A stretch of DNA of 64,000 nucleotides from Hyphomicrobium sp. (GTDB lineage Bacteria > Pseudomonadota > Alphaproteobacteria > Rhizobiales > Hyphomicrobiaceae), in the NCBI GenBank assembly GCA_017512425.1, contig JAFWGI010000008.1, positions 21,884-85,883 on the forward strand. Direction: 5' to 3'. The notes under the pieces were generated by a model. That model was given only the letters and a program-made list of their open reading frames with translations. It was not told the origin of the DNA and searched no databases. Positions 54,535 to 64,000 of the stretch are shown one piece after another. A program made the position numbers and the translations under genes. Every line of letters begins with the position of its first letter. Positions within the stretch are counted from its first letter, which is position 1.

Positions 54535-55713
54535 ATGACTGCAAGTACGCAGGCGGAAAATCCGGGGCGGAGCTTCACGCCGCGCGAGCGTGCGCTGAGC
54601 CTCGCGGCCGTCATAGCGGCGTCATTTGGCGTTGGACTTGCCTTCGGTATTGGTTTTCCGCTGACGTCGCTGACGCTCGAAGCGTGGAATGCACCGAAAT
54701 GGGTGCTCGGTGTTGCGGGTGCGGCGCCGGCCATCGCGGTTATGATGGTGCTGCCGTTTCTGCCGGCACTCGTTGGCCGCGTCGGCGCCGTGCCGGCGAT
54801 CGCTTGGGGCTGCCTCGTCGCTGCACTTGGCTTTATTGCGTTGTCAGCGGTCACGTCGCCAGCCGCCTGGATCGCGATCCGTTTCGTGATGAGCGCCGGT
54901 ATCGCGCTGCCGTGGCTCGTCGGTGAAACCTGGATCAACACGGTCTCGACCGGCGGCACGCGCGGCCGTGTCATCGCGCTTTATGCGATCGCCTTCTTTT
55001 CGGGCTTTGCGGTTGGCCCAGTTCTGCTTGCAATTCTTGGCGACGGGATGCTGCCGTTCGCGGCAGGCGCCGCCGCGACGGCGCTCGCCGGGCTGCCAAT
55101 CGTTCTGGCGCGGCACCTCGCACCAGATCTGACGCATGACAAGCCGATCGAAACGCGCGCCGCTTTGGCCCTTGCGCCGATAGGCATGATCGGCGGCTTC
55201 ATCGGGGGCTTTGCCGAAATTAGCTACATCTCCCTTCTGCCGAACGTCGCGTTAGCCAGCGGCACAGGTGAAGCCGATGCGCTACACTTATTGACGATGC
55301 TGTCGATCGGCGGCGGACTGCTGCAATTTCCGCTCGGTTGGCTTGCCGACAAATTCAATAAGGCGTCAATCTCGATGATCCTGGCGCTCGCGTTCGTCGC
55401 GCTCTCGGCGCTGCTGCCGTTCGCGCTTGGACGGCCGTTGATTGCGCCGGTGATGGCGTTCTTCCTCGGCGGTATCGTGCTCGGATTTTATACGGTGGGT
55501 CTCTCGATTGTCGGCGAGCAGGTATCGGCGAAAGATATCGCCGCGGCCAACGCGGCATTCCTTGTCATGTATCAGGCCGGTGCGATCCTCGGGCCGCTGG
55601 CCGCCGGCGCTGCGATGTCGATTGATCCGATTACCGGATTTATTGCGACGGTTTCGGGACTGATGCTGCTGTCGGCACTGGCGCTATATGTGTTTTCGCG
55701 GCCGAAGCAGTAG
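54535..55713 (+). CDS. MFS transporter (YcaD-like)
   Basis: 392 aa with 12 predicted membrane helices. The GIGFPLTSLTLEAW entry and VGETWINTVSTGGTRGRVIA loop are those of the YcaD/Bcr-like major facilitator branch. Likely drug or metabolite efflux. ATG preceded by AGGTGG. Under probable control of the divergent TetR gene. Confidence 0.85.
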   Translation: MTASTQAENPGRSFTPRERALSLAAVIAASFGVGLAFGIGFPLTSLTLEAWNAPKWVLGVAGAAPAIAVMMVLPFLPALVGRVGAVPAIAWGCLVAALGFIALSAVTSPAAWIAIRFVMSAGIALPWLVGETWINTVSTGGTRGRVIALYAIAFFSGFAVGPVLLAILGDGMLPFAAGAAATALAGLPIVLARHLAPDLTHDKPIETRAALALAPIGMIGGFIGGFAEISYISLLPNVALASGTGEADALHLLTMLSIGGGLLQFPLGWLADKFNKASISMILALAFVALSALLPFALGRPLIAPVMAFFLGGIVLGFYTVGLSIVGEQVSAKDIAAANAAFLVMYQAGAILGPLAAGAAMSIDPITGFIATVSGLMLLSALALYVFSRPKQ

Positions 55714-55715
55714 CT

Positions 55716-56561
55716 TCACGGCCAGCGCCGCAAGCTGCCCGCTGCAAATGTCCATTCCGGCGTCGACAATTCGCCCGTTGGCACCGCATACCAGGGCGAT
55801 CCATCGCCGTTGGCGAAGTTCTTCAGAACGTGCATGTCCTGTGCAGGCATGTAACTTTGGACAAGCAGCATCCGTTTTGACTTCGTCAGCGGATTGACCG
55901 CGATATCGGCGACGAGCACTGCATGCCCCGGAAAGCCGCCTTTGATAAATACATCGCCGATCTGAACGTCGGAGGCTGGCACGCTCTTGAGTTCCTTCTC
56001 AAGCGATGCTGTGCCGGCATAAGCGAACACGAGATCCATGTACTTGCGAAACGACTGATAACTCGCGTCGGGCTTGGCGGACGCTGTCCATCGCCGTCCT
56101 TTCGCATCGGGGCGCTGGCCCGTTGAATAGCGCTCGAAGCTGACGCGGCCGCCACCCGTGAAGTTAAAACCGATGTCGCGCTGTCGGCCGTTCGCGAACA
56201 ACCATTCGGCCCTGAGCCGCATGATGGCATCGGCACACTGCTGCAAATCGCGCGATCCGATATCGATGTCGATGACGGCGGCCTGCACGTCCTGGCGCGA
56301 TTTGGTTCGTCCATCGAAAAGCATGACGGGAGCGCGCTCCGGTTTGAGTGGCAGCGCCCGCAGCCACGCGGCAAAGCTGCGAGGTTCTGCCGGCACGCGC
56401 TCGAACCCCGTTGGTGGCAGAATGCGGTCCGCCAGTGTCTCGACGCGCTGCTGGGCTGGCATCCACGGATAGATGCCCGTCGCGTGCGCCGGCAAAGCCC
56501 CAGCTGCGCACGCTAACGCTGCCCATGCCAATACAAGTCGACTGCAAATCATCGCGCCCAT
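55716..56561 (-). CDS. DUF4846 family exported protein
   Basis: 281 aa. Signal peptide (about 1-25), then the DUF4846 pattern with GDVFIKGGFPGHAVLVADI and VQSYMPAQDMHVLKN. Family of unknown role. Start 56561 is chosen among three nearby ATG/TTG codons; not certain. Convergent with the MFS gene, 2 bp apart. Confidence 0.72.
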   Translation of the reverse strand: MGAMICSRLVLAWAALACAAGALPAHATGIYPWMPAQQRVETLADRILPPTGFERVPAEPRSFAAWLRALPLKPERAPVMLFDGRTKSRQDVQAAVIDIDIGSRDLQQCADAIMRLRAEWLFANGRQRDIGFNFTGGGRVSFERYSTGQRPDAKGRRWTASAKPDASYQSFRKYMDLVFAYAGTASLEKELKSVPASDVQIGDVFIKGGFPGHAVLVADIAVNPLTKSKRMLLVQSYMPAQDMHVLKNFANGDGSPWYAVPTGELSTPEWTFAAGSLRRWP

Positions 56562-56658
56562 CGTGGTTAACAAAATCTTTGCGGCTTGGCTTTACGCTGA
56601 TCACATGGCGCAACCGCGGCAGCGGTCGCCGCAATTTTAGCGGGGAAGGCTGGCTGCG

Positions 56659-56964
56659 ATGCTGCGCGCGGTTCTGACATTCTTTTCGACGCTGGCGTTT
56701 GCAGTGCTTTCGGCAGCGGCGATCGTCGCGATATTGCCCTGGCTTTCAGGGCGGACGTCCGCCGTCACGCTTGGCGCTGAAAGCGGACTGCATTTTGAAT
56801 CGCTCGTCCTCGGAGTCGTCATCGGCATTTTTGTCGGCGCGATCTCGCGCTACGAGTGGGGCGATATCCCGCGCCGGATGATTACCTGGGTGCTGATCCG
56901 CGAGCGGCAGTTTTTCTATTATGCGCTGATTGGCGGCTGCCTCGCGGTGTTGCTGTTTTACTGA
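56659..56964 (+). CDS. Small integral membrane protein
   Basis: 101 aa with three or so membrane helices (2-29, 47-63 and 84-100). ATG 56659 has GGGGAAGG. No family known. Its last 7 bp overlap the convergent LysR gene. Confidence 0.6.
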   Translation: MLRAVLTFFSTLAFAVLSAAAIVAILPWLSGRTSAVTLGAESGLHFESLVLGVVIGIFVGAISRYEWGDIPRRMITWVLIRERQFFYYALIGGCLAVLLFY

Positions 56965-57884
56965 TGTTGCACCTTACTGCTCGCTCTCTCACCAATGGTT
57001 GCGCGCAAGCCGTCGCTTAAGAACCGAACGAACGCCCGCACGCGCGCGGTCTCCTGGCGCGCAGGACGGTAGACGACGTTTATCGGAATGACGCCGTCAT
57101 CGAAGCGCTCGAGGATGGGCACCAGCAGCTTGCCATCTATTGCGGCGCGTGCCTGATACGACAGCACCCGGACAATGCCGAGTCCGTCGATTGCCGCCGC
57201 CACCGCAGCGTCCGCGGTATTGACGGTGAACCTCGAGCGGACACGCACAGCATGACGGCCGTGTTTTTTGCTCGCGAAAACCCAGCGTGATCCGCCCGGT
57301 ATGTCCGCGAACGTGATGCAGTCGCGCTCCGCTATTGCGGCGACGGTCGACGGCGTGCCGAGCTTCGCGAGGTACGTTGGCGCCGCGCATGTCACAAGTT
57401 GCAAGGTCCCGACACGCGAGGCGCGCAGTTCTGAATCTTTCATCCGCCCGACACGCACCGCGACATCGATGTCCTCGGACATCAAATCGACGATCCGGTC
57501 GGCCATGATGAGCCGCACGCTGATCAGGGGATACGTCTTTAGAAATGCCGTCACGAGCGGCAAGACGTGGAGGCGGCCGAGGCCGACCGGTGCCGTGACC
57601 GAAATCTCCCCGGACAGCTCCTGCGATTTGCCGGCGAGCGTTTGCTCGGCGCCGTTCAGTGCGTCCAGAACGCTGCGGCAGGTCGTCAGGTAATCGCGGC
57701 CGGCGGCGGTCAGCACCATGCGCCTCGTCGTCCGCTCGATGAGCGTCAAGCCGAGGTGCTCCTCAAGCTGAGCCAGCAGGCGGCTGACATTCGTAAGCGG
57801 TTCGCCGGTCTGACGTGCAGCACCCGACAAGCTGCCAGCGTTCGCGACTTCCACGAAAACGCCGATCGCCCGTAATCGATCCAT
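56958..57884 (-). CDS. LysR-family transcriptional regulator
   Basis: 308 aa. LysR helix-turn-helix at the N-terminus (VANAGSLSGAARQTGEPLTN, then LLAQLEEHLGLTLIERTTR), and an effector-binding domain. Divergent from the glutathione transferase at 57997, which it probably controls. Start 57884 follows GGGAT. Confidence 0.9.
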   Translation of the reverse strand: MDRLRAIGVFVEVANAGSLSGAARQTGEPLTNVSRLLAQLEEHLGLTLIERTTRRMVLTAAGRDYLTTCRSVLDALNGAEQTLAGKSQELSGEISVTAPVGLGRLHVLPLVTAFLKTYPLISVRLIMADRIVDLMSEDIDVAVRVGRMKDSELRASRVGTLQLVTCAAPTYLAKLGTPSTVAAIAERDCITFADIPGGSRWVFASKKHGRHAVRVRSRFTVNTADAAVAAAIDGLGIVRVLSYQARAAIDGKLLVPILERFDDGVIPINVVYRPARQETARVRAFVRFLSDGLRATIGERASSKVQHQ

Positions 57885-57996
57885 GACACCATCCCATAAA
57901 CCGGAAATATCATTGCCGAATATTTTATCTAGCGGATCAAGTCCGCTGCTACCAAATTCGCGATGCCGACAGGCATAATCAAGCAAGGAGCAGAAA

Positions 57997-58596
57997 ATGG
58001 CCGCGACGCTGTACGACCTCGAAGTCTCGGGCAACTGCTACAAGGTGCGCCTTCTCAGTGCGTTGCTTGGCGTCCCCATTACGATCGTGCCGGTGGATTT
58101 CATGGCCGGCGCGCACAAGAAGCCGCCGGTCATCGATCTGAACCCGTTCGGCCAGGTGCCAGTCTTCCAGGACGGCGACGTCGTGCTGCGCAATAGTCAG
58201 GCGATCCTGATCTACATCGCGCGCAAATGGGGCGGCGAGTCCTGGCTTCCGACCGACGCGGAGGGACTGGCGCGCGTCTGCAGTTGGCTGATGGTTGCTG
58301 AAAACGAAGTCGCTCGCGGTCCAGGTGATGCGCGCCTGCATGACAAGTTCGGCTACAAACTCGACGTTATAGCTGCGCGTGAGAAAGCGGGTCGTTTGCT
58401 TGACCTCATGGAGACACAGCTTTCCAAGCACCAATGGCTCGCGCTGGATCGGCCGACGATCGCCGACATCGCCTGCATGCCGTACATCGCGCTCGGCCAT
58501 GAAGGCGGTGTCACTCTGGAACGCCATCCGGCGGTGCTCGCCTGGGTCAATAGGGTAAAGGCACTGCCCGGATACATCGGCATGCCGGCGATCTGA
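57997..58596 (+). CDS. Glutathione S-transferase family protein
   Basis: 199 aa. Thioredoxin-like half with NPFGQVPVFQDGD and RNSQAILIYIARKWG, then a helical half. VSGNCYKVRL is the glutathione-site segment. Likely detoxification; controlled by the divergent LysR gene. ATG 57997 with GGAG. Confidence 0.88.
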   Translation: MAATLYDLEVSGNCYKVRLLSALLGVPITIVPVDFMAGAHKKPPVIDLNPFGQVPVFQDGDVVLRNSQAILIYIARKWGGESWLPTDAEGLARVCSWLMVAENEVARGPGDARLHDKFGYKLDVIAAREKAGRLLDLMETQLSKHQWLALDRPTIADIACMPYIALGHEGGVTLERHPAVLAWVNRVKALPGYIGMPAI

Positions 58597-58635
58597 TCGC
58601 TATCGAACTTCGCCTCTGACATGGAGTGCGGTGTC

Positions 58636-59244
58636 ATGAAGACTATTCCGTCGGATATTGCGTTTACACCGTCGGTGAAAGCGCAGCAGGAGAAGCGCGG
58701 CTCGCGTAAGGCGTACGCGCGGATGGAAGAGGGTGACGGTTGGACGGATTTCGTGACGACCGACCTCGCGGCCTTCATCCATTCGACGCGCTCATTTTAT
58801 CTCGGCACGGCGAGTGCGGAAGGTCAGCCGTACATCCAGCATCGCGGCGGACCGGCAGGATTTCTGCACGTCCTCGATGAGAAGACGCTCGCATTCGCGG
58901 ATGTTTCCGGCAACCGGCAATACATCACCGCGGGCAACCTCTCGGAAAATCCGCGCGCGTACATCTTCATCATGGATTACGCGCGACAGGTGCGCGTCAA
59001 ACTCTGGGGTATGGCAAAAGTCGTCGAGGACGACGATGAGCTGCTCGCACGCCTGCGTCCGACGCGCGGCAACATCCGCGCCGAGCGCATTATCGTTTTC
59101 ACGGTCAAAGCCTGGGATCGCAACTGCCCGCAGCACATCCCCGTGCTGTTTTCGCAGGAAGACGTGCAAGCCGCCGTTGCGCCTTTGCATCAGCGCATCG
59201 CAACGCTTGAAGCCGAACTCGCGCACCTCAGATCTACGCAATAA
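58636..59244 (+). CDS. Pyridoxamine 5'-phosphate oxidase-like FMN-binding protein
   Basis: 202 aa. FMN-binding split-barrel: FYLGTASAEGQPYIQHRGGPAGF, then LAFADVSGNRQYITAGNL and VKLWGMAKVV. The family member reduces or oxidises a small molecule; the true substrate is unknown. Start at 58636 is chosen (GGAG at 8 nt) over 58621. It is downstream of the glutathione transferase and may be cotranscribed. Confidence 0.83.
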   Translation: MKTIPSDIAFTPSVKAQQEKRGSRKAYARMEEGDGWTDFVTTDLAAFIHSTRSFYLGTASAEGQPYIQHRGGPAGFLHVLDEKTLAFADVSGNRQYITAGNLSENPRAYIFIMDYARQVRVKLWGMAKVVEDDDELLARLRPTRGNIRAERIIVFTVKAWDRNCPQHIPVLFSQEDVQAAVAPLHQRIATLEAELAHLRSTQ

Positions 59245-59270
59245 AAAAGGGCGGCCCGTTCGAGCCGCCC
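59243..59270 (-). terminator. Rho-independent terminator of glnA
   Basis: GGGCGGC (59249-59255) pairs with GCCGCCC (59264-59270); on the minus strand six T follow (59243-59248). It begins 59 nt past the glnA stop. Confidence 0.8.
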
Positions 59271-59282
59271 TATTACTGCTCC

Positions 59283-59323
59283 GTGCACGGCGGCCGGCTC
59301 CGCGAAGCGGAGTCGCCGTGCAC
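59283..59323. repeat. 24-bp palindromic repeat, copy 2, inside a long cruciform
   Basis: The 24-bp repeat (59292-59315) is flanked by a further 9-bp stem GTGCACGGC/GCCGTGCAC, so the whole 41 bp can fold as a nested hairpin. It sits between convergent genes, immediately after glnA. Confidence 0.7.
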
Positions 59324-59328
59324 CAAGA

Positions 59329-60738
59329 TCAAACGCTGTAGTACATATCGTACTCGACCGGATGCGGCGTCATCTCGTAGCGCATGTTTTCTTCCATGCG
59401 GAGCGCGATGTACGCGTCGATCATGTCGTCGTTCATGACGCCGCCGTGCTTGAGGAAGTCGCGATCCTTGTCGAGGCTGTCGAGGGCTTCGCGCAAGCTG
59501 CCGGCAACCGTCGGGATCTTGGCAAGTTCCGCCGGCGGCAGGTCGTACAAGTTCTTGTCCATGGCAGGGCCCGGATCGATCTTGTTCTGAATGCCGTCGA
59601 GACCGGCCATGAGCATCGCGGTGAACGCGAGGTATGGGTTCGCGCCCGGATCCGGGAAGCGGACTTCGATGCGCTTCGCCTTCGGGTTCGAGACGTGCGG
59701 AATACGGCACGACGCCGAACGGTTGCGTGCCGAGTAGGCGAGCAGCACGGGCGCTTCATAGCCCGGCACAAGGCGCTTGTAGGAGTTCGTCAGCGGGTTC
59801 GTGAAGGCGTTGATCGCCTTGGCGTGACGCAGAATGCCGCCGATGTAGTAGAGGCACATCTGCGAGAGGTCGGCATACTTGTCGCCGGCGAACATCGGCT
59901 TGCCGTCTTTCCAGATCGACTGGTGAACGTGCATGCCCGAACCGTTATCGCCGAAGATCGGCTTCGGCATGAACGTCGCCGTCTTGCCGTAGGCTTGGCT
60001 GACCGAGTGCACGACGTACTTGTAGATCTGCATGTGGTCGGCCATCTGGATCATCGGACCGAACTTCACGCCGAGCTCGTGCTGAGCCGCGGCCACTTCG
60101 TGGTGGTGCTTTTCGACGGTCACGCCCATCTCGGTCAGAACCGAAAGCATTTCCGAACGGATATCTTGGCAGCTGTCGATCGGCGGAACCGGGAAGTAGC
60201 CGCCCTTGATGCGCGGACGGTGACCCAGGTTGCCCATCTCCATTTCGGTCGATGTGTTCGTCGGCAGCTCGTTGCTGTCGACCTTGAAGCCGACCGAGTA
60301 GGTGTCGGATGAGAAGCGGACGTCGTCGAAGATGAAGAATTCGGCTTCCGGGCCGAAGAACACTTTATCGCCGAGGCCGAGCGACATCATGTACGCTTCT
60401 GCCTTCTTGGCGATGCCGCGCGGATCGCGCTCGTAAAGCTGGCCGGTCGACGGCTCGAGGACGTCGCAGAAAATCGCGACGGTCGTCTGAGCGAAGAACG
60501 GATCGACGTGCGCCGACGCCGGGTCCGGCATCAGCAGCATGTCCGAGGCTTCAATCGTCTTCCAGCCGGCGATCGACGAACCGTCGAACGCGTAGCCGTC
60601 TTTGAACATGTCTTCGTCGACGCACGACACGTCGGCCGTGACGTGCTGCATCTTGCCCTTTGTGTCCGTGAACCGGAGATCAACGAACTTGGCATCCTTG
60701 TCCTTGATAAACTTCAGGACATCATTCGCGCTCTTCAT
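59329..60738 (-). CDS. glnA: Glutamine synthetase type I
   Basis: 469 aa, normal length. Joins ammonia and glutamate with ATP. Motifs: [53 protein letters not shown]; the adenylylation Tyr lies in NLYDLPPAE. Start 60738 is ATGAAG after GGGGA. It is the second gene after glnB, with 166 bp between; a separate promoter there cannot be ruled out. Confidence 0.97.
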   Translation of the reverse strand: MKSANDVLKFIKDKDAKFVDLRFTDTKGKMQHVTADVSCVDEDMFKDGYAFDGSSIAGWKTIEASDMLLMPDPASAHVDPFFAQTTVAIFCDVLEPSTGQLYERDPRGIAKKAEAYMMSLGLGDKVFFGPEAEFFIFDDVRFSSDTYSVGFKVDSNELPTNTSTEMEMGNLGHRPRIKGGYFPVPPIDSCQDIRSEMLSVLTEMGVTVEKHHHEVAAAQHELGVKFGPMIQMADHMQIYKYVVHSVSQAYGKTATFMPKPIFGDNGSGMHVHQSIWKDGKPMFAGDKYADLSQMCLYYIGGILRHAKAINAFTNPLTNSYKRLVPGYEAPVLLAYSARNRSASCRIPHVSNPKAKRIEVRFPDPGANPYLAFTAMLMAGLDGIQNKIDPGPAMDKNLYDLPPAELAKIPTVAGSLREALDSLDKDRDFLKHGGVMNDDMIDAYIALRMEENMRYEMTPHPVEYDMYYSV

Positions 60739-60904
60739 AGACACTCCCCTGTCTGTCGGTCGTTTGCGTTTTTTGATCGTGACTTTCGTCGTCGTTAACT
60801 CGAATGCGTGGCGTCAGCGGAAGCAATGCTCCGCGATGCCACGGCAAACATCGTCGGCCTTCGTAGCGGCGAAGGCATGAACCATGTGGATGTTGTGGTT
60901 CGCC

Positions 60905-61572
<668 letters not shown>

Positions 61573-63126
61573 ATGCACGAAATTCTGACCAACGAACAGA
61601 TGGCCGAAGCCGACCGTCGCGCAGACGCGCGTGGGGTACCATTCCTGACGCTGATGGAAAACGCCGGCCGCGCCGTCGCGGATGAGGCCGCGCGCATGGT
61701 GCGCCCTGGCAGTAGGATCGCAGTGCTGTGCGGACCCGGCAATAACGGCGGCGACGGCTTCGTTGCGGCCCGGCTGCTGCGCGAACGCGGCTACGATGTG
61801 CGGCTCTGGCTGCTTGGCGAGCGCACGGCGTTGAAAGGCGATGCCGCCGAGGTGGCGCGTCGCTGGCCGCTCGTCGTCAGGGCTGCGTCTCCCGATGCTC
61901 TGCAAAGCATGCACCTCGTCATTGACGCGTTGTTCGGCGCCGGACTGTCACGCGGGCTGAGCGGCGACGCTGCCGAACTCGTCGAAGCCGTCAACGCGAG
62001 CGGACTGCCTGTTTTGTCTGTCGACGTGCCGAGCGGTCTGAGCGGGTCAACGGGTACGCACGAATGTCCCGTCGTCCGAGCGGCCCGCACGATCACCTTC
62101 TTCCGTAAGAAGCCCGCCCATCTGCTGTTGCCGGGCCGAGCGCTCTGCGGTGATGTCGTCGTCGCCGATATCGGGATCCCGGATGACGTGTTGGATCAAT
62201 TGCCGATATCGACGTTCGAAAACACGCCGGCACTATGGGGCGCGGATTTTTTGTGGCCCGGCGCTGGCGGGCATAAATACAATCGCGGTCATGCACTCGT
62301 CGTGTCGGGTCCGCCGTTTCAAAGTGGCGCCGCGCGTCTCGGTGCACGGGCGGCATTACGCGTCGGCGCTGGTCTCGTCACCGTCGCCGGATCATCGAGC
62401 GCGACCGCGATCAACGCCGCGCACCTGACAGCCATAATGTTGGCCGTTTGCAACGGCGCGGCTTCATTGCGCGAAATTCTGGCCGACACGCGCAAGAACG
62501 CCGTGTTGATCGGACCCGGCGCAGGCGTGGGCTCCGATACCGCCGACCTCGTCCAGACCGCACTCGCGAGCGGGGCCGAGACCGTGCTCGATGCCGACGC
62601 GCTGACGTCACTTGCAGTTACAGGTGATGCGCCGACCGAAAAAGTCCAATTCGGCTTTACAGGCACGCGGACACAGTCGACCACAAACGCACAATCTCTT
62701 TTCGATGCCATCCGCGCAAACCCGGCGCGTGGCGTTGTTCTGACACCGCACGACGGCGAGTTCGCGCGCCTATTCCCTGACCTCGCGACTGTCGCGTCGA
62801 AACTTGACCGCGCGCGGCAAGCCGCTGCGCGCTCGGGCGCGATCGTCGTTGTCAAAGGCGCTGACACAGTCATTGCAGCGCCCGATGGCCGGGCCGCGAT
62901 CAATAGCAATGCGCCACCGACGCTCGCGACCGCCGGATCGGGTGACGTGCTGGCGGGCCTTATCACAGGGCTGCTTGCCCAGCGCATGCCGGTTTTTGAA
63001 GCGTCGTGCGCAGCCGTATGGCTGCATGGTGCAGCGGCTAACGCATTCGGCCTTGGACTGATCGCCGAGGACTTGCCCGAGCAGTTGCCGCGCGTGCTGA
63101 CCGAACTACGCGACACGCTCAAATGA
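61573..63126 (+). CDS. nnr: Bifunctional NAD(P)H-hydrate epimerase/dehydratase
   Basis: 517 aa. N-terminal YjeF_N epimerase (residues 1-210) with PGNNGGDGFVAARLL and IDALFGAGLSRG; C-terminal ADP- or ATP-dependent NAD(P)HX dehydratase with AGGHKYNRGHALVVSG, PHDGEFARLFPD and ATAGSGDVLAGLITGLL. It repairs damaged NADH and NADPH. Start 61573 begins the conserved fold; weak ribosome site. Divergent from glnB. Confidence 0.94.
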   Translation: MHEILTNEQMAEADRRADARGVPFLTLMENAGRAVADEAARMVRPGSRIAVLCGPGNNGGDGFVAARLLRERGYDVRLWLLGERTALKGDAAEVARRWPLVVRAASPDALQSMHLVIDALFGAGLSRGLSGDAAELVEAVNASGLPVLSVDVPSGLSGSTGTHECPVVRAARTITFFRKKPAHLLLPGRALCGDVVVADIGIPDDVLDQLPISTFENTPALWGADFLWPGAGGHKYNRGHALVVSGPPFQSGAARLGARAALRVGAGLVTVAGSSSATAINAAHLTAIMLAVCNGAASLREILADTRKNAVLIGPGAGVGSDTADLVQTALASGAETVLDADALTSLAVTGDAPTEKVQFGFTGTRTQSTTNAQSLFDAIRANPARGVVLTPHDGEFARLFPDLATVASKLDRARQAAARSGAIVVVKGADTVIAAPDGRAAINSNAPPTLATAGSGDVLAGLITGLLAQRMPVFEASCAAVWLHGAAANAFGLGLIAEDLPEQLPRVLTELRDTLK

Positions 63127-63127
63127 C

Positions 63128-63152
63128 AACGGCGGCTATGATAGCCGCCGTT
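63128..63152. terminator. Stem-loop between convergent genes
   Basis: AACGGCGGCTAT pairs with ATAGCCGCCGTT over 12 bp with a one-base loop. No T-run. It sits 2 bp after the NAD(P)HX-enzyme stop and 26 bp after the convergent gene's stop. Confidence 0.5.
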
Positions 63153-63177
63153 ACAATCGCATCCATGAGGAAGCCAA

Positions 63178-64000
63178 TTATTCTTCGCCGAGTGCCCCGG
63201 GCGGCAGCGTAAAGCGCACGTTCGCGTAACGTCCGTTTTCAGGCAGCGGCCGCGCTTCCGAGCGCAAGCTCGCGACCGGCGGCGGCTTGGGGATCGACGT
63301 GTATTTCGGTGCCGACGGATCAATCGTTCGCGCGGCATCGGGCCGAACAAGGAGCGTCCCAGCGCGAACCGGAATCCGTTCTGCGCGAACGCTCGGCGGC
63401 GCGATTGCCGCTTCCGGCGTAAATATCTCGCTATCGGTGATGGCGCGCCGCGGCACTGTGTTTGACCAGATCGACGGGGTCTGCGGACGCGGCGGCGCCG
63501 GCCGCTCAAGGTCGATGGCATCGGCCGATGCTGCATCCGCACCGATCACGCGCGTGCCGCGTTTGGCAGTCGAGAGCAACGCCGGATCGGACGACTGAGA
63601 TTGCGGCTGAGAAACGATAGACTGCTCGACGGCGGTCGATGGCGGGATCGACGCAGCGCGCAGCGCGCGCGGCGATGCATCATCGGTCGCCTGGGGCCTA
63701 CTAGAGACAGCGGCTTGCGGCGCTGCTGCGGCCGACAGCGGCTTTGCGGACGGCGTATCACCTCCCGCGATCGTCGCTCGGGCATCGGGCAGAACGCCGA
63801 GCGGCGCAAAGCCTGTTGCCGGACCGACTGGGCCTGCCTTCGGCTGCTGAGCGGGCGCTTGGTAACCAGCAGGTACCGTCCCTTCGATCCGCGGCTGAGA
63901 TATAACGAGCGGGCCTGATGGCGGCGCAACAGGCGCTGCACGCGGCGCGGCTGGCGGCGGCGGTTCGACGGCGCGCGGCGCAGGCGCCGGAGGCGGCGTC
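63178..64000 (-). CDS. Pro/Ala-rich protein, 5' end outside window
   Basis: Frame is open to the window edge on the minus strand (274 residues visible, C-terminus included). Composition is Pro, Ala, Ser, Val rich with PPPAPAPRAVEPPPP-like stretches; the last 60 residues are basic and less repetitive (PENGRYANVRFTLPPGALGEE). Probably the disordered tail of an envelope or secreted protein. No domain visible. Confidence 0.55.
   Translation of the reverse strand, partial: TPPPAPAPRAVEPPPPAAPRAAPVAPPSGPLVISQPRIEGTVPAGYQAPAQQPKAGPVGPATGFAPLGVLPDARATIAGGDTPSAKPLSAAAAPQAAVSSRPQATDDASPRALRAASIPPSTAVEQSIVSQPQSQSSDPALLSTAKRGTRVIGADAASADAIDLERPAPPRPQTPSIWSNTVPRRAITDSEIFTPEAAIAPPSVRAERIPVRAGTLLVRPDAARTIDPSAPKYTSIPKPPPVASLRSEARPLPENGRYANVRFTLPPGALGEE

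Overview
The window reads as a chromosomal segment of a GC-rich alphaproteobacterium of the order Hyphomicrobiales (Rhizobiales), probably near the Hyphomicrobiaceae. Support comes from families typical of that order: an ArsR-methyltransferase fusion beside metF, a bacterial transglutaminase-like cysteine peptidase, DUF3126, DUF1489, a PAS_5 protein, a HIG1-domain protein, a two-Cys NifU-like scaffold next to yidD, and the glnB-glnA pair. A Fae-like protein hints at C1 metabolism and a BciA-like reductase at a phototrophic lineage or ancestry. The genus cannot be fixed from sequence alone.

Layout. 1-1.86 kb is an IS1595-family transposase whose 3' end overlaps a RhuM-family gene that leaves the window. 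1.88-8.6 kb is a methionine/one-carbon operon: ArsR-methyltransferase regulator with a palindromic operator on its promoter, metF, and methionine synthase split into two genes with another methyltransferase between them. 8.7-24.9 kb is housekeeping: deacetylase-acetyltransferase-crotonase, cysE, gamma-carbonic anhydrase, PilZ, PAS, rhomboid, CBS and patatin proteins, hisI, a NifU-like scaffold, cupin, an extended YidD, an alpha/beta hydrolase and thrS. 24.9-26.8 kb is an accessory patch: an AT-richer orphan gene, two 117-bp direct repeats, many short palindromes and a GIY-YIG gene.

26.8-38.9 kb mixes small secreted Cys-containing proteins, the Fae paralogue, the BciA-like gene, two EamA transporters, a frameshifted outer-membrane protein, an L,D-transpeptidase, HIG1, LprI and Dps. 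39.1-46.5 kb holds queuosine precursor genes in two groups (queF-queD-queE; queC with GFA and DUF2200) and a periplasmic sugar-dehydrogenase/cytochrome c pair. 46.7-59.2 kb has enolase, a large coiled-coil exported protein, lipoproteins, a HisC-like aminotransferase, a TetR/MFS pair, and a LysR/GST pair. 59.3-63.1 kb is the nitrogen unit glnB-glnA with a sigma-54-type promoter and the bifunctional NAD(P)HX repair enzyme. The window ends inside a Pro/Ala-rich gene.

No tRNA, rRNA or CRISPR array was found. No single large undescribed system is evident. The most interesting leads are local: the RhuM/transposase overlap, the operator-promoter of the metF operon with a possibly leaderless start, a 27-codon membrane ORF with its own terminator, the Fae and QueD homologues that lack canonical catalytic residues, the YidD fusion, and the repeat cluster at 25.5-26.7 kb.
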